Assembly (NCBI RefSeq): GCF_028596125.1
Contig: NZ_CP117229.1
Span: 542,001-606,000 of the forward strand
Reading direction: 5' to 3'
Origin: Listeria innocua
GTDB lineage: Bacteria > Bacillota > Bacilli > Lactobacillales > Listeriaceae
Length of the DNA: 64,000 nt
Notes under the pieces: model-generated
The model's input: the letters and a program-made list of their open reading frames with translations, nothing else
Database searches by the model: none
What the model was told of the DNA's origin: nothing
Translations under genes and position numbers: made by a program
In this document: positions 19,205 to 27,611 of the stretch, one piece after another
Layout of the letters: every line of letters begins with the position of its first letter
Position numbering within the stretch: position 1 is the stretch's first letter

Positions 19205-20236
19205 ATGCCAGATTTTTCTTACGCAAAAATTACGAAACTCGTGGTCCATTTTGCTGGAAATAAAGCGAGAGAAGAAGGAACAGAAGTATCAGCGAATGTG
19301 CTTCAAGATATTGGCTCAGAAATGAACCAAACCTTGGCTTCTATTTTCTTAGAGCCATTTACGAAAGACGATTATTATCAATTTTCTCATGAAACAGATT
19401 TGGATTTTAATGAGGTCCGGACTTTTGCGGCAAATATGTTTGGGGCGGAAGAAGAGTTTTTAGATGAATCTAAGAAAATTTTAGAGCATTTATATAGTGA
19501 AACAACCCACCCGAATATTAAAAGTGGTGATGTATGGATTTTCTTTATTGAAGGTTGCGTAGTTGATGGAGATTTTACGAATGGTATTGGAATCTTCAAA
19601 GTTGAAAATAAAGAAGTTTTTCTGAAAAATGATTTTAATGGTAGCGAGTTCCAGATTGGTTATGATAAAGGTATTACAGGGACGGACCTCGATAAAGGTT
19701 GTTTGATTTTTAATGTCGACCATGATTCAGGGAATAAAGTTTTGATATTAGATCGGCTTAACCGCGGGGATTCTGTTTATTGGAAAGATAAGTTTTTAAG
19801 TATTGATAAAATAACAGATGAAAAATTTTATACAGAAGGATTTGTGGAAGTTTGCACGGACTATATTAAACAACGGGAAGAGTCGCTGCTTGATAAATCG
19901 AATTTTGTGAAAGCGACGAGCGAATATTTGGCAGGGGAAGAAACGTTAAATATCGCTGAATTTGCTCGTACGACAATTGAAAAACCGGAAGAAATTACCG
20001 AATTCAATACAATGGTAGATACTTTCGAACGAGAAAACAATGTCCGTTTTCCGGAAACATTCCAATTAGATGAAGAAAAACGTGAAAAACTATCGAAAAA
20101 AATTCGCAAAACAATTAAACTTGGAAAAAATATTTCAGTTGTCGTGAAAGACTTAGAACAATTGGAAGAAACTGATTTTGTCCAAGGCTATGACGAGGAA
20201 AAAGGAAAAAACTACATGATTGTTTATTACGATTAA
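19205..20236 (+). CDS. Nucleoid-associated protein, NA37/YejK-like
   Basis: 343 residues, recognised as the 37-kDa nucleoid-associated family (PF04245) by the start MPDFSYAKITKLVVHFAGNKAREEG and overall length. It is soluble and acidic, with a charged C-terminal half (DLEQLEETDFVQGYDEEKGKN). Family members bind the nucleoid in E. coli; the role in Firmicutes is not defined. AGGATGATTAG precedes the ATG. Single-gene unit closed by a strong terminator. The family call is by pattern, moderately sure. Confidence 0.7.
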   Translation: MPDFSYAKITKLVVHFAGNKAREEGTEVSANVLQDIGSEMNQTLASIFLEPFTKDDYYQFSHETDLDFNEVRTFAANMFGAEEEFLDESKKILEHLYSETTHPNIKSGDVWIFFIEGCVVDGDFTNGIGIFKVENKEVFLKNDFNGSEFQIGYDKGITGTDLDKGCLIFNVDHDSGNKVLILDRLNRGDSVYWKDKFLSIDKITDEKFYTEGFVEVCTDYIKQREESLLDKSNFVKATSEYLAGEETLNIAEFARTTIEKPEEITEFNTMVDTFERENNVRFPETFQLDEEKREKLSKKIRKTIKLGKNISVVVKDLEQLEETDFVQGYDEEKGKNYMIVYYD

Positions 20237-20239
20237 AAG

Positions 20240-20272
20240 AAAAACCGGGGATTCCGCATCCCCGGTTTTTTT
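20240..20272. terminator. Bidirectional terminator
   Basis: GC-rich perfect stem AAACCGGGGAT / ATCCCCGGTTT with A and T runs. It lies between convergent genes. Confidence 0.92.
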
Positions 20273-20277
20273 GCTGT

Positions 20278-21573
20278 CTAAACGACAAACATAAAGTACA
20301 GTATAAATAGAACCATCATCACATACATAATTGGATGCACTTCTTTATAACGACCTTTAAGTACCATTGTAATTGGGTAGAAAATGAAACCAATCGCGAT
20401 ACCAGTTGCAATAGAGAAAGTAAGTACCATCATTAAGATAACGAAAAACGATGGAACAGCTACTTCAAATTTAGTCCAATCAATATGAGCGACATTGCCA
20501 ATCATTAAAATCCCTACGATCACAAGCGCTGGAGTCGTAACCGCACTTGTAATGACACCAAGAAGCGGCGAGAAGAATAGTGACAGTGAGAAACAGATAG
20601 CAATAACGACAGCTGTTAAACCTGTTCGACCACCAACCGCAACACCGGCAGTTGATTCTACATAAGAAGTAGTTGTTGATGTTCCGAAAATCGCTCCAAA
20701 AACTGTTGCCAGCGAATCGGAAAACAGCGAACGACCTGCGCGCGGGATTTTATTATCTTTTACAAACCCAGCTTGAGTCGCAACCGCAACAAGTGTCCCC
20801 GCAGTATCAAAGAAATCAATAAAGAAAAATGTCAAAATAACAATGAGCATTTGTGGTGTGAAAATATCTGGTAAGTGAATAATTGCTTGACCAAACGTTG
20901 ACTCCATACTTGGTACAGAAGAAACAACTTGAGTTGGCACGTCAATTAATCCAAATAACATTCCAGCAATGGCAGTAGTTGCCATCCCAAAGAAAATCGC
21001 ACCTTTCCAACCAATTGTCATATAAGCTACAGTTATAATAATCCCAAAAACAGCAAGTAACACCGGACCAGAATGTAAGTCACCAAGCGCTACAATCGTC
21101 GAATCATTTGGTACGATAATTCCAGCATTTTTTAGTCCTAAAAAGGCGATGAAAAAGCCAATTCCAGCTCCAACGGCAAATTTTAGTTCAGTTGGAATTG
21201 CATTAACAATTTTTTCGCGTAGTCCTGAAAGTGTTAAACAAATAAATACTAGACCAGAAACAAGTACGCCAGCTAGTGCAGTTTGCCACGGGATACCCCA
21301 CTGCGCACAAACCGTATAAGCAAAAAACGCATTTAATCCCATACCAGGAGCGAGCCCGATTGGGTAATTAGCGATAAGTCCCATTGCAAGGGAACCAACG
21401 ACTGACGCAAGAATAGTTGCTACAAAAACAGCTTTTAATTCCATTCCAGTAGTTGCAAGCATAGATGGGTTGACGAAGAGTACATAAGCCATAGACAGAA
21501 AAGTCGTTAGCCCCGCGAGTATTTCTGTTCGAACAGTCGTCTTGTTCTCGCGTAGTTTGAAAAGTTTATCCAT
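20278..21573 (-). CDS. AzgA/PbuG-type purine (guanine/hypoxanthine) permease
   Basis: 431 residues with about 13 membrane segments. The N-terminus LRENKTTVRTEILAGLTTFLSMAYVLFVNP and the segment TSTTTSYVESTAGVAVGGRTG are hallmarks of the NCS2 AzgA branch. It is a proton-coupled purine importer in the membrane. The purine riboswitch directly upstream supports the substrate class. GGGAGG precedes the start. Confidence 0.9.
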   Translation of the reverse strand: MDKLFKLRENKTTVRTEILAGLTTFLSMAYVLFVNPSMLATTGMELKAVFVATILASVVGSLAMGLIANYPIGLAPGMGLNAFFAYTVCAQWGIPWQTALAGVLVSGLVFICLTLSGLREKIVNAIPTELKFAVGAGIGFFIAFLGLKNAGIIVPNDSTIVALGDLHSGPVLLAVFGIIITVAYMTIGWKGAIFFGMATTAIAGMLFGLIDVPTQVVSSVPSMESTFGQAIIHLPDIFTPQMLIVILTFFFIDFFDTAGTLVAVATQAGFVKDNKIPRAGRSLFSDSLATVFGAIFGTSTTTSYVESTAGVAVGGRTGLTAVVIAICFSLSLFFSPLLGVITSAVTTPALVIVGILMIGNVAHIDWTKFEVAVPSFFVILMMVLTFSIATGIAIGFIFYPITMVLKGRYKEVHPIMYVMMVLFILYFMFVV

Positions 21574-21624
21574 TAAAAAAAGCCTCCCTATTTATGTTGT
21601 CGCACATAACGGAAAGAGCCTAGG

Positions 21625-21749
21625 TAAAAAAGGGAATAATAAATAAAAATAGCAAAAAAATCCCTATTAAATTTTACAATAGCTCGTAGCCTGGCATTTT
21701 ACGGTTGCCTGGTAGAAACGAACGGTCCATATTACCGAACTTATACGAC
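21625..21749 (-). ncRNA. Purine riboswitch (guanine type) with terminator platform
   Basis: Read on the minus strand. P1 pairs the TCGTA block (plus 21745-21749 side) with TACGA (plus 21683-21688). TATAA, the ATATGG loop, TTTCTACC and the CCGTAAA loop are present in canonical order (aptamer about 21683-21749). The discriminator position in the GGCTACGAG strand is C, the guanine/hypoxanthine type. P3 has an A-A mismatch in an otherwise 6-bp stem. Downstream, AATAGGGA can pair with TCCCTTTT before six T residues (plus 21626-21668), a weak terminator. Binding guanine would switch the permease off. The rest of the gap to 21888 holds the glucosidase promoter. Confidence 0.88.
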
Positions 21750-21829
21750 TTTATTATTGTAGACGATTAGCCGATTTTTGGCAATACATGAATGAAATAA
21801 AAATAAAAAACAAACTTTTACATAAATAA

Positions 21830-21859
21830 GTTTATACTTTTAAAAAAATAAGGTATAAT
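21830..21859 (+). promoter_or_regulatory. Glucosidase promoter with GntR-type operator
   Basis: TTTATA (21831-21836), a 17-base spacer and TATAAT (21854-21859). The -35 is contained in GTTTATAC (21830-21837), which fits the GT-N-TA-N-AC operator core of HutC/GntR regulators. The adjacent GntR gene is the natural candidate to bind it. Confidence 0.5.
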
Positions 21860-21888
21860 AAAATCAAATAATAGTTGGAGGTAAAAAA

Positions 21889-23283
21889 ATGACTTATAAA
21901 TTTCCGGATAATTTTTGGTGGGGAAGTGCAGCATCAGGCCCACAAACAGAAGGCGCAGCAAATGTAGATGGCAGAAAACCAAGTATTTGGGATCACTGGT
22001 ATAAAATCGAACCAGGTCGTTTCTTTAATGATGTTGGTCCTACGAATACATCTAATTTTTACTATCAATATAAAGAAGATATTGCTTTAATGAAACAAAC
22101 AGGGCATAATTCTTTCCGTACATCGATTCAGTGGTCACGCCTTATTCCAGATGGTATTGGCGAAGTGAATCCAAAAGCGGTTGATTTTTACAATCGTGTT
22201 ATTGATGAAATGCTTGCAAATAATGTTGAACCATTTATGAATTTATATCATTTTGATATGCCAATGTCGATGCAAGAAAAAGGCGGTTTCGAAAGCCGTG
22301 AAGTAGTTGATGCATATGCTACTTTTGCAAAAACTTGTTTTGAATTATTTGGAGACCGTGTGAAACATTGGTTTACTTTTAATGAACCAATTGTTCCTGT
22401 TGAAGCAGGTTACTTATACGATATGCACTATCCGAATGTCGTTGATTTTAAACGCGCGACACAAGTGGGGTACCATACTACTTTAGCTCATGCGCTTGCT
22501 GTGAAGGAATTCCACGCACTTGAAATTCCAGAAGGCCAAATCGGTATTATTTTAAACTTAACACCGTCATATCCAAGAAGCCAAAATCCAGCTGATTTAA
22601 AAGCGGCTCATATTGCGGATCTAATTTTCAACCGTAGTTTCCTTGACCCAGTAACAAAAGGGGAATTCCCGGCTGACCTTGTAGAAATTATTCGCGAACA
22701 TGACGCGCTTCCAGAATATACGGAAGAAGATTTGGCGATAATTAAAAACAACATTATTGATATTCTTGGTGTAAACTACTACCAACCGCGTCGTGTGAAA
22801 GCGAAAGAATACGCAGCTCACCCGGATGCGCCATTTATGCCAGAACATCTCTTTGATAATTATGAAATGCCTTACCGCAAAATGAATCCGTATCGTGGTT
22901 GGGAAATTTTCGAAAGAGCGATTTATGATATTGCAATTAATCTGCGCGATAACTACGATAATATTCCGTTCTTCATTTCTGAAAATGGCATGGGTGTAGA
23001 AGGCGAAAGTCGCTACCGTAATGCAGATGGAATGATTGAAGACACGTACCGAATCGATTTCATTAAGAGTCACTTGAAATGGCTGCATAAAGCAATTGAA
23101 GAAGGTTCTAACTGTCATGGTTATCATCTTTGGACATTCATGGATTGCTGGAGCTGGGCGAATGCTTACAAAAACCGTTATGGCTTAGTAGAAGTTGATT
23201 TAGACAATAATTTCAAACGTACCATAAAAGCATCCGGTCATTGGTACAAAGAACTTTCAGAAAACAATGGTTTTGAAGATTAA
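21889..23283 (+). CDS. GH1 beta-glucosidase / 6-phospho-beta-glucosidase
   Basis: 464 residues, TIM-barrel GH1. Acid/base Glu166 lies in TFNEP and nucleophile Glu365 in ISENGMG; the N-terminal FWWGSAASGPQTEG block is typical. It cleaves beta-glucosides, probably phosphorylated by a PTS. The C-terminal region that contacts the 6-phosphate in phospho-glucosidases (Ser ... Lys-x-Tyr) reads WSWANAYKNRYG, with Lys shifted by one. The phosphate preference is therefore uncertain. No PTS gene is adjacent. A GntR regulator follows after 43 bases. Cytosolic; TTGGAGG precedes the start. Confidence 0.85.
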   Translation: MTYKFPDNFWWGSAASGPQTEGAANVDGRKPSIWDHWYKIEPGRFFNDVGPTNTSNFYYQYKEDIALMKQTGHNSFRTSIQWSRLIPDGIGEVNPKAVDFYNRVIDEMLANNVEPFMNLYHFDMPMSMQEKGGFESREVVDAYATFAKTCFELFGDRVKHWFTFNEPIVPVEAGYLYDMHYPNVVDFKRATQVGYHTTLAHALAVKEFHALEIPEGQIGIILNLTPSYPRSQNPADLKAAHIADLIFNRSFLDPVTKGEFPADLVEIIREHDALPEYTEEDLAIIKNNIIDILGVNYYQPRRVKAKEYAAHPDAPFMPEHLFDNYEMPYRKMNPYRGWEIFERAIYDIAINLRDNYDNIPFFISENGMGVEGESRYRNADGMIEDTYRIDFIKSHLKWLHKAIEEGSNCHGYHLWTFMDCWSWANAYKNRYGLVEVDLDNNFKRTIKASGHWYKELSENNGFED

Positions 23284-23326
23284 ATGTGATAAAATAAAAG
23301 TATTATGTGTAAAGAGGTGAACTTCC

Positions 23327-24055
23327 GTGGCTCAGAACCAGACAAAATATAGCTTTATTGCTGAAGAAATCCGCAAAAGAATTATGAATCACGCCTATCC
23401 GCTTAATCAACCTATTCCTGATGAGATAACTTTGGCGAAAGAGTTTGATTGTAGTCGAATGACAATGAAAAAAGCACTGGAAGTCCTTGTTCTTGAAGGC
23501 TTACTATATCGTAAACGCGGACATGGTACTTTCATTATCAAATCGGCGCTGGACGCGGACCGCTTGCAGATTCATAACCAAGAGGTAAACGGCTTCACTA
23601 AACTTTTGAACGGCAAGAAAGTCATTAGCAAAGTAATTGAGTTTAAAGTCATCTTTCCAACAGAAGAAATTGCAGAACGTCTTCATATCGAAATGGAAAC
23701 GCCAATCTATGATATTCTTCGTGTTCGGCTAGTGAAAGATGAGCCGTATGTGCTAGAACATACGTATATGCCGGTTGGGGTTATCCCAGGTATCAATCAG
23801 CAAATTTTAGAAGGTTCGATTTACTCTTATATTCAAGATGAACTGAACCTAAAAATTGCTAGTTCCTACAAACAAATTCGCGCGGATAAAGCGACACTGC
23901 TTGATCAGCAATACCTCGACTGCGCTTCTGATGACCCCGTTGTCGAAGTAGAACAAACCGTTTATTTAAACAACGGTCTCGCGTTTGAGTTTTCCAGATC
24001 GCGCCACCGTTATGATAAATTCGTGTTTACTACCGTTAATATTGCTAGACGTTGA
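23327..24055 (+). CDS. GntR/HutC-family transcriptional regulator (UTRA domain)
   Basis: 242 residues, GTG start with AGAGGTGAA upstream. N-terminal winged helix (about 8-75) has the GntR pattern DEITLAKEFDCSRMTMKKALEVL and wing LYRKRGHGTFI; the C-terminal UTRA domain (about 95-235) binds an effector, usually a sugar phosphate. It probably regulates the glucosidase operon it belongs to; a matching GTnTAnAC site overlaps that promoter. The effector is unknown. Confidence 0.88.
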   Translation: MAQNQTKYSFIAEEIRKRIMNHAYPLNQPIPDEITLAKEFDCSRMTMKKALEVLVLEGLLYRKRGHGTFIIKSALDADRLQIHNQEVNGFTKLLNGKKVISKVIEFKVIFPTEEIAERLHIEMETPIYDILRVRLVKDEPYVLEHTYMPVGVIPGINQQILEGSIYSYIQDELNLKIASSYKQIRADKATLLDQQYLDCASDDPVVEVEQTVYLNNGLAFEFSRSRHRYDKFVFTTVNIARR

Positions 24056-24102
24056 AAAGACGCTAGACAAAGTGAGCAATCATTTTGTCTAGCGTCTTTT
24101 TT
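24055..24102 (+). terminator. Terminator after GntR gene
   Basis: A 17-bp near-perfect stem (AAAAGACGCTAGACAAA with its complement) with a T run. It starts at the stop codon. Confidence 0.92.
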
Positions 24103-24146
24103 GAATATCTAAGCAGTTTAAGTTCAATTCTATACAAAAGAATGGG

Positions 24147-24230
24147 TTTGTTCACAAAATAGACATATTTACACGATTGATAATAATTTAGGATTCTTGT
24201 ATAATATTTAACCCAATTACGCACAAATTT
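24147..24230 (+). repeat. Duplicated promoter element, copy A
   Basis: First of two imperfect direct repeats of about 84 bases. It contains TGTTCACAAAAT (24149-24160), then GACA-T-ATTT, TTGATA as -35 (24177-24182), a 17-base spacer and TATAAT as -10 (24200-24205). A CAATTA element follows at a fixed distance. Copy B at 24326 has the same parts in the same order. The intervening 24231-24325 is AT-rich with a weak TAGTTC/GAACTG hairpin. Confidence 0.7.
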
Positions 24231-24325
24231 TAAATATAGTTCTACCGTTTAGGCTATATGGAACTGTGGAAAGAAATAATATTACTCCTAGTATAAGATT
24301 ATTTAAATAGTTTAAAGAAATCATT

Positions 24326-24410
24326 TTTGTTCACAAAATTGACACATTTCACCTCGTTGATAATGTTTTTTGCCTAATATATAATTGTTGAGCTCAATTA
24401 AGTGCAAGAT
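24326..24410 (+). repeat. Duplicated promoter element, copy B
   Basis: Second copy: TGTTCACAAAAT (24328-24339), GACACATTT, TTGATA (24357-24362), 17 bases, TATAAT (24380-24385), CAATTA (24395-24400). It drives the surface-protein gene at 24480. Just downstream is a hairpin ACTCCT (24415-24420) / AGGAGT (24427-24432). Its CTCCT could alternatively pair with the gene's GAGGAGGG ribosome site at 24464-24471. Confidence 0.7.
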
Positions 24411-24479
24411 TAGTACTCCTTTTGATAGGAGTGTGAGCAGTTAAAATGAGAAATTAGTTATATGAGGAGGGATAGTACT

Positions 24480-25943
24480 ATGAAGAAAAAATACTTTCTT
24501 TGCGTATTCGCAGTAATATTATTTTTCACAGGTTTTCTTTTTGGAAATTCACCGGTGAATGCTGCTGAAACTGATACAAGCAATGTGACGTATAATTACA
24601 TTGATATCAGCACATTAACAGAAACGCAAAAAAATAGTATTATCAAAGGAAATCCAAACGAGACACTTACAAATGATTATGAAAATTATTCCTTTGTGTA
24701 TCAAAAAAACACATCAGAACCAACTACAAATACAGATAATACTTCTGACAATAATAAAAATCAAAATGGGACACTATTAAAAGCGGGAGATGTTGGCCCA
24801 AATAGTTATTTAATCATCCTAGGGTTTATTTTATTCGGAAGTGGTATTGGACTTCTTACATTGAAAAAAAGACACGCCAGACAGCTGCTAGTATTTCTTG
24901 TTCTCCTTGGCGGTAGTAGTTTGTTAGTTGGGTCGATTGTCCAAGCAACAGAAAATAGTAACTTAAAAACTCAAGAATCTCAAACAGTTGCAAAAGGAAC
25001 GAAAGAAACGAAACAACCCGAATCAATGGAAGGGTATACGTATGTAGGATATATACACACAAGTAAAAATAATACACCGCCCGTAGTTGAAAAAGGGACT
25101 GTAACTGTAAACTATCAGGATGAACAAGGAAATTCACTGGCGACTAGTGAAACACTCGAAGGCGACATTGACCAACCATATCAGACTGCAACGAAAAATA
25201 TTGAGGGATACCAATTAAAAGAAGTGAACGGAAATACAACAGGAACTTTTACAGAGAAAGCGCAAGTTGTTACTTATGTTTATCAAAAAGTGCCTTTAGC
25301 TACCGTAACTGTTAAATACCTCGATCAAGATGGAAACAAAATCCATGATCCACAAACAATTAGCGGTAATATTGGCGAACCATATGATGCTTCAACAGAT
25401 AAATACAAATTACAAATTGATGGATACACATTAGATACAACGAAACTGCCAAACAATGCAAATGGTACTTTCACTAATCAAGCTATAGAAGTAACGTATA
25501 TCTATACGAAAGAAGCGCAAGATGTTAAAATAACAATTAAATTTGTTGATAGCAATGGGGATCCATTTGTTTTAACGGATTTAACAACTTATAAAAACGG
25601 CGATTTAGTACCTATTTATCCTAATTTAGACCAATATCATATGAGATTAAATTACAATCAAGAAATTTATAATCAAGGTGAAGCGGTGCCTGATATTGTT
25701 ATTCCAGCTAAAGAAGGGGAAACATATTCGTTACCGGAAAGAATGACCTTTAATATACTGGATGATCAAGGGAAACAAATCCCCTACGTTATTTCGCAAA
25801 ATGCCGATCTCAGTAGTACCGGGATTGAGAGGTGGGAAAACTACCAAAGTATACCAACCAATCGCGAAGGAACACTGACTAGCGAAGATGTGGTGGTTAC
25901 GTATCAGATACTTGTTTATGGGGTTATGATTCCTGAGCCATAA
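24480..25943 (+). CDS. MucBP-repeat surface protein with internal membrane hairpin
   Basis: 487 residues from the ATG at 24480, preceded by GAGGAGGG at 8 bases. Signal peptide about 1-27. A first extracellular segment (28-100) is followed by two hydrophobic helices. The first resembles the hydrophobic part of a sortase signal and ends in TLKKRHAR, but there is no LPXTG. The second is LLVFLVLLGGSSLLVGSIV. Then come three MucBP-like repeats (each about 65 residues, starting VTVNYQDEQGN, VTVKYLDQDGN, ITIKFVDSNGD). The C-terminus ends without an anchor. Predicted topology puts the repeats outside, tethered by the hairpin. MucBP repeats are linked to mucin or surface binding. Function unknown. Confidence 0.75.
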   Translation: MKKKYFLCVFAVILFFTGFLFGNSPVNAAETDTSNVTYNYIDISTLTETQKNSIIKGNPNETLTNDYENYSFVYQKNTSEPTTNTDNTSDNNKNQNGTLLKAGDVGPNSYLIILGFILFGSGIGLLTLKKRHARQLLVFLVLLGGSSLLVGSIVQATENSNLKTQESQTVAKGTKETKQPESMEGYTYVGYIHTSKNNTPPVVEKGTVTVNYQDEQGNSLATSETLEGDIDQPYQTATKNIEGYQLKEVNGNTTGTFTEKAQVVTYVYQKVPLATVTVKYLDQDGNKIHDPQTISGNIGEPYDASTDKYKLQIDGYTLDTTKLPNNANGTFTNQAIEVTYIYTKEAQDVKITIKFVDSNGDPFVLTDLTTYKNGDLVPIYPNLDQYHMRLNYNQEIYNQGEAVPDIVIPAKEGETYSLPERMTFNILDDQGKQIPYVISQNADLSSTGIERWENYQSIPTNREGTLTSEDVVVTYQILVYGVMIPEP

Positions 25944-25964
25944 GTAAATCAAATTATTCGATAA

Positions 25965-25998
25965 TAAAAAAGCAATCTCGTCTAGAGATTGCTTTTTT
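25965..25998. terminator. Bidirectional terminator
   Basis: Stem AAAAAAGCAATCTC / GAGATTGCTTTTTT with a 5-base loop, between convergent genes. Confidence 0.92.
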
Positions 25999-26455
25999 AA
26001 ATACGTTCTTTACGTCCACGAAATGCCCTAATACTATGATTGAATACTTCCGAGAGCATTAATCCCGCTGCTATAGCGCCAGCAACCACTGTAACTTGTA
26101 CAGAAAAACCAATTGCTTCCGTATAATCACCTAACACAAAATTGCGCACAGCTTGGTAAGCGAGGCCCCCGGGAACGAGTGGCACAATTCCGGGAACGTT
26201 AAATATCGTAATCGGCATTTTTTTATGTTTTGCAAAAAAGTGACTCAGAATTGCGACGACGAAAGCGCCGGCGAGGGAAGACGCCCCTGTTCCAGAATCC
26301 ATTTGCATCAAAGTCCAATAAGCCATCCAGCCAAATGTTCCTGTAATCCCGCAAGCATTCAGCGCTCTTTTTGGCACATTTGTAATAATCGCAAACGTCA
26401 CCGTCGCAACGTAACTCAGCACTAATTGAATAATAATAGTCCAAACTAAATCCAT
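25997..26455 (-). CDS. ThrE-type exporter small subunit (DUF3815)
   Basis: 152 residues from the ATG at 26455, preceded by AAGGAGG at 7 bases; an earlier frame start at 26503 lies inside the upstream gene. About five hydrophobic segments, with the conserved PGIVPLVPGGLAYQAV block. It is the C-terminal half of the threonine/serine exporter (ThrE) family encoded as a separate gene. It lies 13 bases after its partner, so the two form an operon and likely a complex. The exported substrate is unproven in Listeria. Confidence 0.8.
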   Translation of the reverse strand: MDLVWTIIIQLVLSYVATVTFAIITNVPKRALNACGITGTFGWMAYWTLMQMDSGTGASSLAGAFVVAILSHFFAKHKKMPITIFNVPGIVPLVPGGLAYQAVRNFVLGDYTEAIGFSVQVTVVAGAIAAGLMLSEVFNHSIRAFRGRKERI

Positions 26456-26468
26456 TATAGCGCCTCCT

Positions 26469-27221
26469 TTATAAGAAAAAGCGGAAAACAACCGCGATTC
26501 CAATTCCTATTGCACAAGAAGTAAGTAGCGCTTCCGTTCCGCGTGCCATTCCACTAAGCAAATGCCCAGCAATCAAATCTCGAACCGCATTCGTAATCGG
26601 CACCCCGGGAACAAGCGGCATCACGCCACCAATAATCATCGTATCTAAATTAATTCCCCAACCAATCGAAATCGTCAAAACAGCTAAAAGCCCAACACTC
26701 AATGAAGCTAAAAATTCCGCGAGAAACTTTACCTTCATAAAAATCTGCGTATAGTAAAAAATGATAAAACCAATCGCACCAATGATACAAGTTGGAATAA
26801 AATCAAACCAACCACCGCCAAAAATAACCATCAACGATCCACTAACAAGTGAGGCAGCAATAATTTGCAACCAAATAGGGAAGTAGCGAACATCTTTATC
26901 TAAATTAACGAGTTTTGTATGTAATTCTTTTAAGGAAATTCTCTTTTCAGCGAAATCCCTGGAAAATTCATTGACCATAGATACTTTTTCTAAATTAATT
27001 GTTCGTGTTGGGATTTGCTGTAATTGTACATTACGCTCACCTTCAAGTGACATAAAAAGCCCAGTTGGCGTCACGAAACTAATCCCTTTTTTATTACTAG
27101 CGATGGTGGCGATGCGGTTCATAGTATCTTCCACACGATACATTTCTGCACCACTTTCCATCATTATTTTACCGGCCATCAAACATGTTTCCAGTAAATA
27201 ATCTGTTGTTTCATTCGACAT
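26469..27221 (-). CDS. ThrE-type exporter large subunit (DUF1212)
   Basis: 250 residues. An N-terminal cytoplasmic part with the conserved GAEMYRVEDTMNRI block is followed by about five transmembrane helices, ending in MIIGGVMPLVPGVPITNAVRDLIAGHLLSG. The MPLVPG repeat is shared with the small subunit. Proposed to export threonine/serine or related small molecules (family knowledge from ThrE of Corynebacterium). GGAGGTG precedes the ATG. Confidence 0.8.
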   Translation of the reverse strand: MSNETTDYLLETCLMAGKIMMESGAEMYRVEDTMNRIATIASNKKGISFVTPTGLFMSLEGERNVQLQQIPTRTINLEKVSMVNEFSRDFAEKRISLKELHTKLVNLDKDVRYFPIWLQIIAASLVSGSLMVIFGGGWFDFIPTCIIGAIGFIIFYYTQIFMKVKFLAEFLASLSVGLLAVLTISIGWGINLDTMIIGGVMPLVPGVPITNAVRDLIAGHLLSGMARGTEALLTSCAIGIGIAVVFRFFL

Positions 27222-27385
27222 AACTAAGCACCTCCAACCCTTTAGTACTTCTCAATCGTAACGCAATCAATCCAAAAATTCTAGTAGGAAGGGCGCTTTT
27301 TTTGAATTCACGATTGTTTCAATGTAATTTGGGGTAAATATTTGATAGTATGGTAGATATAGATTCGGAAAGGATAAGGATTATT

Positions 27386-27595
27386 TTGGCAAATATTGAA
27401 TATGAAATCATAGAAGAAATAGGCGTATTATCCGAAAATGCACGTGGTTGGCGGAAGGAATTAAACAAAGTAAGCTGGAACGGTCGTCCGCCTAAATATG
27501 ACATCCGCGACTGGTCAGAGGATCATGAAAAAATGGGAAAAGGGATTACACTAACTGATGAAGAGGCAGAAGCACTAAAAAAACTGTTAGATTAA
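27386..27595 (+). CDS. PC4/YdbC-like single-stranded DNA-binding protein
   Basis: 69 residues from TTG at 27386 (AAGGAT 8-13 bases upstream), preferred over an ATG at 27350 because relatives begin at the EYEIIEEIGVLSE strand. The sequence GWRKELNKVSWNGRPPKYDIRDW and SEDHEKMGKGITL match the YdbC branch of the PC4 fold, which binds single-stranded DNA as a dimer. Probably co-transcribed with the next gene 16 bases on. Role in the cell unclear. Confidence 0.75.
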   Translation: MANIEYEIIEEIGVLSENARGWRKELNKVSWNGRPPKYDIRDWSEDHEKMGKGITLTDEEAEALKKLLD

Positions 27596-27611
27596 GGGCT
27601 GGTGTAAAGAA

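Noticed and set aside
27310..27340. SigB promoter for the YdbC-like gene (GTTT then GGGTAA)
   Set aside because: The spacer is only 12 bases and the -10 is imperfect; too weak to annotate.
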